From NCBI RefSeq assembly GCF_009674495.1, contig NZ_WKJN01000017.1, positions 1 through 64,000 on the forward strand: a stretch of DNA of 64,000 nucleotides, read 5' to 3'. This stretch comes from Duganella alba. GTDB lineage: Bacteria; Pseudomonadota; Gammaproteobacteria; Burkholderiales; Burkholderiaceae_D. The notes beneath the pieces are model-generated. The model was not told where the DNA came from. It saw only the letters and a program-made list of their open reading frames with translations, and ran no database searches. The translations under genes and the position numbers were made by a program. Shown here piece after piece: positions 43,277 through 49,826 of this stretch (the stretch's first letter is position 1; the number at the start of each line of letters is the position of its first letter).

Positions 43277-43974
43277 CAGTAGTCCACTCCCTGCGGTTGC
43301 GCCAGGGCCGCATTGAGCGCCTCAAGCGCCTTGCGCGTGGCGTGGTCCTGCGGTGGATGGGCGGACATCTCATCGAGGAAGGCGGTGAGTGCCTTGTCCA
43401 TGCGCTGGAAGCGGCGCGTGTCCACCACCGTCACCTGCGGATTGGCCACAAACCAGCCGGCGGCATCGATCTGGTGGCCGGCGATGAAGTCCTTCACCGC
43501 CGGGCTGTCGATGCCGGGCCAGCCTTCGATGTTGGCGAACAGCAGATCCATCAGTTCGGGAATCTTGGTGGCGAAGTCGTTGATATAGCTGTCCCAGTCG
43601 CCGTCGTAGGTGGTGGCGAACAGGATGCGCGTGTCGTTGTCGAAGAACACGAAGCGCATGTCGTGCAGCGTGGAGACGCGCTGCGCGCCATCCATATTGC
43701 CGTTGGTCAGATCGAAGATGCGGCGCAGGCGTTCGGCGCCGCCCGGTTTCAGCGGCGCGATCGCCGTCAGTTCCGAGACGTTGCCAGATTGCTTGCCAAC
43801 GCGGCCGGCGGAATTGGCCGTGCCTTTCAGGTCGGGATTATGCTTACGCACCAGCGCTTCCAGCGCGATTTTGGCGAGGTGCGGCGCGTCGTGGGCGACC
43901 GCATCGATTTTGCGGCGGATCGCTTCCAGGCTGGTTTCGTCGGCCAGGCGTGGGTCAGGAGTGTGGTCGGTCAT
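43276..43974 (-). CDS. Conserved unknown protein between catalase-like and DyP genes
   Basis: The 232-residue protein has no signal peptide or membrane helix. It has an Arg-rich helical start and a beta-rich middle segment (STLHDMRFVFFDNDTRILFATTYDG, residues about 104-128). WDSYINDFATKIPELMDLLF and GWFVANPQVTVVDTRRFQRM follow. The middle part resembles a ferredoxin-like alpha/beta domain of the dimeric barrel type found in DyP and chlorite dismutase families, but this is only impression. It overlaps DyP by one base (TGATG) and lies nine bases from the catalase-like gene, so all three are surely cotranscribed. Confidence 0.85.
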   Translation of the reverse strand: MTDHTPDPRLADETSLEAIRRKIDAVAHDAPHLAKIALEALVRKHNPDLKGTANSAGRVGKQSGNVSELTAIAPLKPGGAERLRRIFDLTNGNMDGAQRVSTLHDMRFVFFDNDTRILFATTYDGDWDSYINDFATKIPELMDLLFANIEGWPGIDSPAVKDFIAGHQIDAAGWFVANPQVTVVDTRRFQRMDKALTAFLDEMSAHPPQDHATRKALEALNAALAQPQGVDY

Positions 43975-43983
43975 GGTGGTCCT

Positions 43984-45069
43984 TTAATCGGGAATGTCGG
44001 AAGATTGGGATGGCTCGACGCGCGGCTGCGCATTCATGCTGTGGCGGAAGGCGGTCGAGCGTTCATAGGCGGCGCGGCGGATGCGCATGATGCCGCCCAG
44101 CGGTTGGTGCGCCGTGACGCCGTTCCACGGATTGAACGACAGCACGTCGTCGCCGTAGACCTGGCGCGCCGGATGGGCGGTGGATTGCGGCGCGAAACGC
44201 AGCGTCGCAAGCGGACGGTGCGGCGACAGTTCTTCCGGCCAGGTGATGGCGGCATCTTCCACCGGCATCCGTGAAAGGTCCGTGCACAGTTGGGCGGTCA
44301 GCGTGTATTCCGCGCCGTGCCGGGCAAAGTGGTCGCTGATCACGTCGCGCAAGGTGGCGTAGCCGACATCGTCGACGGGCTGGCCGGTGAGGCGGCGCAC
44401 GCTGTCCGAACTCGGTTGCAGCGCCAGCTTGGCGATGTAGTCGCCGAAGCGGATGGCCGCCTGTGTGTGGTAAGTCTCACCCAGCGGATGATGGTTGTCG
44501 CGCGCCAGGCCGTCCAGCGTGGCGCCGGGTGTGCCGCCCAGGCTTTCCAGCACCTGCCTGGCGCCGTGCGCGGTGCCGGCCACCAGGCGCTGGAAGGTGT
44601 CCGGCGCGTGGGAATTGGCTTCCAGCAGCGTCAGCATGCGCTTGTACTTGGGGATGGTGCCGAAGGCGAGGGCGGGGAAGTTCACCATCAGGAAATCCTG
44701 GTTGTTGCCGCCGATTTCAGGGGCCAGGCGTGCGCCGTCGACACCGATGATCTTCAGCGCGAAGCCGCGCGCCGCCGGGATCTTGTCGGAGTGGATGTCG
44801 CTTGGCGCGGACGACAGGCGGGCCACCACTTGGTAGGTGCCGGGCCGGGCGAAGACGCCCTGGCGCAGTTCCGCCGGCAGGTCGTCATGGATGGTGAGTT
44901 CGCCCTTGAGCAGGCCGTTGGACTTGGCGTGCGCGTCGCGGATGGCGTGGCGGTGGCGTTCAAACGCGCAGCGCGACGCCGCCGCCATTTGTTCAACGAT
45001 TTCCGTGATCAGCGCGCTTTCTTCGGCGTCGATGACTTCGATATCTGGAGTGTAGGGTAGGGGCGTCAA
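43984..45069 (-). CDS. Catalase-family haem protein (short, SrpA-like)
   Basis: The 361-residue protein is a short member of the catalase superfamily. It keeps the distal His47 (RDAHAKSNGLLKGEL) and an Asn-rich GGNNQDFLMVN that corresponds to the distal Asn. A late IRRAAYERSTAFRH holds the likely proximal Tyr. At 361 residues it is well below the about 480 of full monofunctional catalases, and its relatives include peroxidases and fatty-acid peroxide lyases as well as catalases. It is the first gene of the operon with the unknown protein and DyP, preceded by a GAGGAAT ribosome site. Confidence 0.85.
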   Translation of the reverse strand: MTPLPYTPDIEVIDAEESALITEIVEQMAAASRCAFERHRHAIRDAHAKSNGLLKGELTIHDDLPAELRQGVFARPGTYQVVARLSSAPSDIHSDKIPAARGFALKIIGVDGARLAPEIGGNNQDFLMVNFPALAFGTIPKYKRMLTLLEANSHAPDTFQRLVAGTAHGARQVLESLGGTPGATLDGLARDNHHPLGETYHTQAAIRFGDYIAKLALQPSSDSVRRLTGQPVDDVGYATLRDVISDHFARHGAEYTLTAQLCTDLSRMPVEDAAITWPEELSPHRPLATLRFAPQSTAHPARQVYGDDVLSFNPWNGVTAHQPLGGIMRIRRAAYERSTAFRHSMNAQPRVEPSQSSDIPD

Positions 45070-45080
45070 AATATTCCTCG

Positions 45081-45145
45081 GGTGATAAATAAACGAACGA
45101 TGGTGCTTTTTTGTTTTATTAAATTACCATTCTTTCGTTATCACC
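45081..45145. promoter_or_regulatory. Long inverted repeat upstream of the catalase-DyP operon
   Basis: GGTGATAA (45081-45088) pairs with TTATCACC (45138-45145). Inside these, CGAA-CG-ATGGT on the left pairs with ACCAT-TCT-TTCG on the right, giving about 17 paired bases with a 5-base bulge. The 21-base loop is very AT-rich. It lies 12 bases upstream of the catalase-like gene, in the divergent region, and could be an operator or an mRNA leader structure. Confidence 0.6.
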
Positions 45146-45224
45146 AGCGGACGATTGCCGGGACTGTGTGCAGCCGCACAATGTCTCCAAAGCATTTATG
45201 CGACAGTTCGTCATGGATATTAAA

Positions 45225-45398
45225 ATGACACCCCGTTCGGATGCGCAACAGGCATCCATCATCCGCGAAGGCCTGGAGTGGTCACGTACCTACGGCCAGC
45301 GCAGCGCCGCCGCCTTTCTGCTGTTCCGCAAGGTGCCGCGCGCCGTGGTCGAGCGGATTCTGGCCGACGCCTGCCGCAGGGAAGACCAGGCGCCATGA
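45225..45398 (+). CDS. Small hypothetical protein
   Basis: The short frame encodes about 57 residues from the ATG at 45225. The start is uncertain, as in-frame ATGs also occur at 45168, 45198 and 45213. The protein is basic and helical (MTPRSDAQQASIIREGLEWS, then AAFLLFRKVPRAVVERILAD) and ends in DACRREDQAP. I do not recognise a family, but the helical C-terminus looks coding. It is divergent from the catalase operon. Confidence 0.5.
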   Translation: MTPRSDAQQASIIREGLEWSRTYGQRSAAAFLLFRKVPRAVVERILADACRREDQAP

Positions 45399-45592
45399 CC
45401 CTGGCGCTGGATAGCGAAACAACTGTCGCAGTTCGGCGCGGACGGCAAGCTGGCGCGCGACGGCATTCGCGTCACACGGCGCACGGCAATGTCGAATGGA
45501 CTGGGCGTGCCAGTGCGCATACTGCGCGGCGCAGTGCCGGCGCTTGGCTTCGCCAGCGCGTGTACGCCTGGATACGCGAACGCCAAAACTAG
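45395..45592 (+). CDS. Possible small or decayed gene
   Basis: A 65-residue frame overlaps the previous gene by four bases (ATGA). Its product is Arg-rich, and only the end WLRQRVYAWIRERQN looks protein-like. Another frame in the same bases reads LSQFGADGKLARDGIRVTRRTA, so this may be a frameshifted old gene. The call is weak, and the 285-base region 45399-45683 otherwise holds nothing I can support. Confidence 0.22.
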   Translation: MTLALDSETTVAVRRGRQAGARRHSRHTAHGNVEWTGRASAHTARRSAGAWLRQRVYAWIRERQN

Positions 45593-45683
45593 CCGCCCGG
45601 CATTCCTTGTTGCGACGCTGGCAACGAACGCATACAATTGTGGCCGTTGTCATTTCAATGCCCGTATTCGAACAAGGAAAATA

Positions 45684-45959
45684 ATGAGTCTGCCGCAATA
45701 TATTACGATCAATGGAACTTCCTACGCCGCCGATAAACTGAGCGAAACCGCAAAAATTCAGGCGGGTAACGTGCAGGTGGTGGATGCCGAACTGGCGCGT
45801 CTGCAACAGCAAATCGCCATCGCCCAGACGGCGCGCAACGCCTATATCGCGGCGCTGATCGAGGCGGTGAAGGGCGGCAAAGACGAGGCCGCAGCAGTGG
45901 AAGCGCCGAAGAAGCCACGCGCACCGCGCAAGCCTAAAGCGGCCGCCGCAGCAAAATAA
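45684..45959 (+). CDS. DUF6447-like small protein
   Basis: The 91-residue protein begins MSLPQYITINGTSYAADKLS and contains the helical stretch ELARLQQQIAIAQTARNAYIA, which fits a conserved short family (DUF6447) of unknown function. The C-terminus is a long Ala/Lys/Pro tail (KKPRAPRKPKAAAAAK), suggesting nucleic-acid or surface contact. An AAGGA ribosome site precedes the ATG at 45684. The long upstream in-frame extension is unsupported. It is convergent with the DUF2459 lipoprotein gene. Confidence 0.8.
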   Translation: MSLPQYITINGTSYAADKLSETAKIQAGNVQVVDAELARLQQQIAIAQTARNAYIAALIEAVKGGKDEAAAVEAPKKPRAPRKPKAAAAAK

Positions 45960-45969
45960 GCGCCGTTGT

Positions 45970-46656
45970 TCAGTCAGCCTGCGGCCTGGGTCGCGGGCTG
46001 GCCGCATGTTCTTTTTGTAACTCCGAAATACGCACAGCCTGGTCGAACACGCTGCTTGCCGTCAGATTAAAGCCCGAAATCGGCATCTCCGCCGCCTTCA
46101 ACGCTCCCGCCAACCAGGAATTACAGTTGCTGAACAAGCTGTAACTGCCGGTCGCCTGGTAAAACCGGTCGGGATTGTCCGCCTGCTTGCCCAGATAGAT
46201 AGGCTTGCCGTCCGGGCCGGCCGCAATGCTGCGGTCGATATACGCCACCAGTTGTTGATAGCCGCGTTCGGTGATCGCCAGCGGAATGCTGTCGCGCGCC
46301 TCCACGCCCAGCGGCGGATTGGTTTCCCGGCCCCCGACCTGCATGGCCGGATAATCGGAGGCGACCAGCGCCTTTACCGCCTTGGACCAGGGCGGATGCT
46401 CGGCGACGAAATACTCGCCGTCGCCCCAGCCCACCAGCAGATATTTGTGATCGTGAAAATCGGCGCCCAGCTTGCTGCTGCGCGCCAGCACGGAAGGGCC
46501 GTCGAACAGCAGCGCCGTATGCCAGCCATAGCGCACCAGGTGCAGCGTGTACGGTGCCGGTTCCGCCGGCAGATCCGCCCGGCTCGGCACCCCCGCGCAA
46601 CCGGCTAACCATACAAAGGACGCAAGAATGACAAGCTGCTGGACGACCGATTTCAT
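45970..46656 (-). CDS. DUF2459 (TIGR02117-like) lipoprotein
   Basis: The 228-residue protein has a lipoprotein signal with lipobox VWLAGC, so it is anchored in the cell envelope. The mature part matches the TIGR02117/DUF2459 family: HLVRYGWHTALLFDGP with its conserved His, LLVGWGDGEYFVAEHPPWS, and SLFSNCNSWLAGALKAAEMP. Family function is unknown, and the conserved His and Cys-Asn pattern suggests an amidase-like site. It is monocistronic. Confidence 0.88.
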   Translation of the reverse strand: MKSVVQQLVILASFVWLAGCAGVPSRADLPAEPAPYTLHLVRYGWHTALLFDGPSVLARSSKLGADFHDHKYLLVGWGDGEYFVAEHPPWSKAVKALVASDYPAMQVGGRETNPPLGVEARDSIPLAITERGYQQLVAYIDRSIAAGPDGKPIYLGKQADNPDRFYQATGSYSLFSNCNSWLAGALKAAEMPISGFNLTASSVFDQAVRISELQKEHAASPRPRPQAD

Positions 46657-46713
46657 TTCACTCCGGGGATGGTGGCGGAAGGCCGCACATTCTACAACAC
46701 CATCCTTGCGCGC

Positions 46714-47418
46714 TTACTCCGCAGCCGGCAGGTTCAGCTGGCGACGCAGTTCCACCTTGGCGGCGGCCAGTTCGGCCTGGTACTGCGGATTGGTTTCCAT
46801 CACCGCGTGGGTGGTGTAGGCCAGCAGCTTGGAGGCGGCGATATCGCTTGGATAGTGCACGCCGCACACCAGGCGGTTATGGGCGTAGGCGTCGGCGCGG
46901 GCCAGGATGGCGTCGCGCTGTTCCGGCACCATTTCCACCAGCGTCAGCGCGGCCAGGTAGCCGGCCGTGGCGTGGCCGCTTGGGTAGGAGTCGTCGATGG
47001 TCTTGGTCTTGCAGACCGGCTTCAGGCTCTTGTCCAGGTTGTACGGGCGGACGCGCTTGAAGGCTTGCTTGGCCGGATTGGCGTTGATGCCTTCATCGTG
47101 CTTGACGCGTTTGCCGAAGGCGGTGGTCAGCGGCAGCGCGGCCGGATCGAATTTCTCGCCCAGCACGGTCTTGTAGATGTACAGCGACTCTTCCACGTCA
47201 TCGGCTTTGGCCTGTGCTTCTTCGGCGCTGGTGCGGCTGGACTGGATGCGATGCAGTTCGGCCAGCTCGGCCTTGGTGACGTCCGAGTCGGCAGCAGCCG
47301 GCGTGTGCAGGATCAGTTGCGCATGGGTTTGCGCCGGGCCGGCAAAAATCGGATCGGCGGCAAAGGCCGGCTGCGTCAGCGCGGCGCCAAGGGACAGCAG
47401 GAGGATGGAATATTTCAT
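46714..47418 (-). CDS. Class A acid phosphatase (PAP2 superfamily)
   Basis: The 234-residue secreted phosphatase has a signal peptide (MKYSILLLSLGAALTQPAFA) and the PAP2 motifs in order: KRVRPYNLD, the central PSGHATAGY and RLVCGVHYPSDIAASK. These supply the Lys/Arg phosphate contacts, the His pair and the Asp. It is of the PhoN-like class A group, active on phosphomonoesters in the periplasm. It follows the TonB receptor by 17 bases on the same strand, so phosphate release and outer-membrane uptake may be linked. Confidence 0.92.
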   Translation of the reverse strand: MKYSILLLSLGAALTQPAFAADPIFAGPAQTHAQLILHTPAAADSDVTKAELAELHRIQSSRTSAEEAQAKADDVEESLYIYKTVLGEKFDPAALPLTTAFGKRVKHDEGINANPAKQAFKRVRPYNLDKSLKPVCKTKTIDDSYPSGHATAGYLAALTLVEMVPEQRDAILARADAYAHNRLVCGVHYPSDIAASKLLAYTTHAVMETNPQYQAELAAAKVELRRQLNLPAAE

Positions 47419-47435
47419 GATGATGGCTTTCAGGT

Positions 47436-49643
47436 TTAGAAATCGATGGTCAGGGTGGCCGATACGCTGCGCTCAGGCAGCACGGTCAGCAGGTCGGCCG
47501 GCGATGGCGCAGCGCTGGAGCTGGTCTTGGTGCCGGCGGCGGCAACATCGACGATGCTGTGGCGGTTGAATAGGTTGTTGACGCCCAGTTGCAGCTTTGC
47601 CAGCTTGGCGAACGGCATCGGATTTTTCAGGCGGTAGTTGACGAACAGGTTGGCCAGCGTCACCGGATCGATGCCGAAGGCTTCGTGGGTGGAACCGTTG
47701 TCCGCGTAGACCTTGCCGACGCGCTTGACGAATACGCCGCCGTTCCAGCCGGCGTGCTGGTAGTTCAGCGACAGCGTCTCGGTGTCGGCCGGCGCGCCGG
47801 CGACCCATTTGCCGGTGTCGTACTTGGTGGTGCCGACGGTGGCGTTGGCGTACAGGCTGAAGCCGCTGCCCAGCATGACCGTGCCCTCGGTTTCGACGCC
47901 CTGGCTGATCTCCTTGCCGTTCAAGAAGTACACCGGCTCACCGGTCACCGGGTCCGGCGACGACGAGTACGGGCTGTCGAGGCGGATGCGGTAGATGTCG
48001 GCCGACAGGTTCCATTTGTCCGACTGCCAGACCGTGCCGGCCTGAGTGGTGGTGGACTTGGTGGCCTTGGGCACCATACCGACCTTGGCGCCCAGCGTAT
48101 CGAACACGCCGGTCGATGGAATCTGGTCGCCGCGCGCGATCTGCGCATAGGCGGTCCAGGTCGGCGCGATCTGGTAGTGCATGTCCAGCGACGGCAGCGT
48201 GTCGGTGTACTTGACGCTGTTGTCGATGAACGGCGCGCCGCCGGTGATGACGCCGGTGGTCTTGTTGTACACGCCGCCCAGCGGGCCGACCGCGCCGCCG
48301 TTGTCCTGCAGGTGGCGGAAGTCCTGCTTGTACGAGGCGTACTTGACGCCCGGCGTGATGCTCAGCGCCGGCGTCACGTGGAATTCATATTCGACGTAGG
48401 GCTGGACGGTGGTGGTCTGGTAGGTCTCGCTGAAGTTCGGCGCGGCCTGGTTGACCCAGGTGCGCGGATCGCTCGGGATCTGGTAGCGGAAGCTTTTCGC
48501 GTAGTCGTACCAGACGCCGGTGCGCAGCACGCCCAGCGACGACTCCTGCCTCAGGCGCAGCAGGTTGCCCTTGGTCAGGTAGGAGTTCAGCTTGTCGACC
48601 GCGCTGCTGGAGCTGATGACGGTGGTGCTGTTGTTGTAGTTCTGCTTGTTCCAGTAACGGTAGACGTAGGCCTTGTCTTCCAGCTTCCAGCCACCGCCCA
48701 GGTTGCTCGTTACGCCGAGGTAGTTGAAGGCGGTGGAAATGTCGTAGAAGTTGAAGCCCCAGTAGTTGCCTTTGGTCGGATCGCCGCTCAGCAGGGTGTT
48801 GTAGTTGCCTTGCTCGACGTTGGCGCGGGTCACACCCTTGATGGCCGGCGTATTGTTGGTCAGGTTCAGCCACGAGGAGAACAGCGTGATGGCGGTGTCG
48901 TCGCTCAACTGGTAGCGGTACTTGAGCGAGGCGGCATCGCGCTTCTGCTTGTTGTAGGTCTGGTAGCCGTCGGACTTCATTTTCTGCGCGTTGATCAGCA
49001 GGTTGGAGCTGCCGTTCGGGCCGAACTGGCCGGTCGCATGTTCCAGGCCGACCAGCTTGGTGTTCCAGGTGCCGTAGGAGCCGGTGGCGCTGGTGCGCTG
49101 CGTGCTGTCGAGGTCGCGCGACAGCAGGTTGATCGAGCCGCCGTAGGTGGCCTGGCCGATGGTGGCGGCCGAGCCGGGGCTGCGGTCGATCACCGCGCCG
49201 CCGGTAAACTGGCTCGGGAAGAACACCCAGGCGTGGTGGCTGACGCCGTTGGTGTCGTTGAATGGAATGCCGTCGAAGGCGATCACGCTGTTGCCGTCGG
49301 ACAGGCCGCGAATGGTGGTCTTGTTATCGCCCAGGCCGACGCCGTTGGAGCTGTAGCTGAACATGCCGGGCGCCATCTGCAGCACCTGGCTGTAGTCGGC
49401 CACCGGCGAGGTGAAGTCGCGCACGAACTGGTCGCTGACTTCCGACAGCGCCGAACGCGCATCGAGCGATCCCTTGGATGGTGCGCTGGACGACGCGGTG
49501 TTCAGCGTCGACTTGATTTCAACCGTCTGCGTCGGGCCGGCCGATGCATCGGCGGCGTCGTCGGCCGCGTGCGCGTAGACGGTTTGCAGCAAGCCGGCCA
49601 GCAGCGTCAGCGCGAACCTTGGGGGAATCGAAAAACTGTACAT
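47436..49643 (-). CDS. TonB-dependent outer membrane receptor
   Basis: The 735-residue receptor has a signal peptide, no STN signalling domain, a plug beginning near SEVSDQFVRDFTSP, and a beta barrel ending in RSVSATLTIDF (terminal Phe). It lacks the siderophore-type plug details of the other receptors in the window. It is cotranscribed with a class A acid phosphatase and carries a Pho-box-like site upstream, so it may import a phosphorylated compound released or needed under phosphate limitation. This substrate guess rests on context only. Confidence 0.9.
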   Translation of the reverse strand: MYSFSIPPRFALTLLAGLLQTVYAHAADDAADASAGPTQTVEIKSTLNTASSSAPSKGSLDARSALSEVSDQFVRDFTSPVADYSQVLQMAPGMFSYSSNGVGLGDNKTTIRGLSDGNSVIAFDGIPFNDTNGVSHHAWVFFPSQFTGGAVIDRSPGSAATIGQATYGGSINLLSRDLDSTQRTSATGSYGTWNTKLVGLEHATGQFGPNGSSNLLINAQKMKSDGYQTYNKQKRDAASLKYRYQLSDDTAITLFSSWLNLTNNTPAIKGVTRANVEQGNYNTLLSGDPTKGNYWGFNFYDISTAFNYLGVTSNLGGGWKLEDKAYVYRYWNKQNYNNSTTVISSSSAVDKLNSYLTKGNLLRLRQESSLGVLRTGVWYDYAKSFRYQIPSDPRTWVNQAAPNFSETYQTTTVQPYVEYEFHVTPALSITPGVKYASYKQDFRHLQDNGGAVGPLGGVYNKTTGVITGGAPFIDNSVKYTDTLPSLDMHYQIAPTWTAYAQIARGDQIPSTGVFDTLGAKVGMVPKATKSTTTQAGTVWQSDKWNLSADIYRIRLDSPYSSSPDPVTGEPVYFLNGKEISQGVETEGTVMLGSGFSLYANATVGTTKYDTGKWVAGAPADTETLSLNYQHAGWNGGVFVKRVGKVYADNGSTHEAFGIDPVTLANLFVNYRLKNPMPFAKLAKLQLGVNNLFNRHSIVDVAAAGTKTSSSAAPSPADLLTVLPERSVSATLTIDF

Positions 49644-49696
49644 AAAGCGTCCTTTGCCTGGGGATGAAAAGCAGCAGAGGTTAGTGACGCTTTATG
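49641..49696 (-). promoter_or_regulatory. 11-bp inverted repeat over the TonB receptor start codon
   Basis: CATAAAGCGTC at 49641-49651 includes the start codon (CAT = ATG on the minus strand) and pairs perfectly with GACGCTTTATG at 49686-49696. The loop is 34 bases. If transcribed in full, the leader could fold and hide the start codon and part of the AAGGA ribosome site. Confidence 0.6.
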
Positions 49697-49711
49697 TCTT
49701 CTACATGACAG
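49694..49711 (-). promoter_or_regulatory. Pho-box-like site
   Basis: On the minus strand CTGTCATGTAGAAGACAT has a perfect first half (CTGTCAT). A second half placed 11 bases later matches four of seven positions, so 11 of 14 in all. PhoB control would fit the phosphatase in the operon. It overlaps the left arm of the inverted repeat by three bases. Confidence 0.45.
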
Positions 49712-49826
49712 GCTTGCAAACGGAAAGGCGACTGTGGTTTTTTGTTTTCAAACGCAAATCGCCGCCATTTTTTAATGTTGGCTTAACTGTTGACGCGGCA
49801 TGCTGACGCGGCTGCAGGAGTCTACT

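Noticed and set aside
45081..45145. Miniature transposon (MITE) explanation for the inverted repeat
   Set aside because: The flanking bases show no target-site duplication and only one copy is seen in this window.
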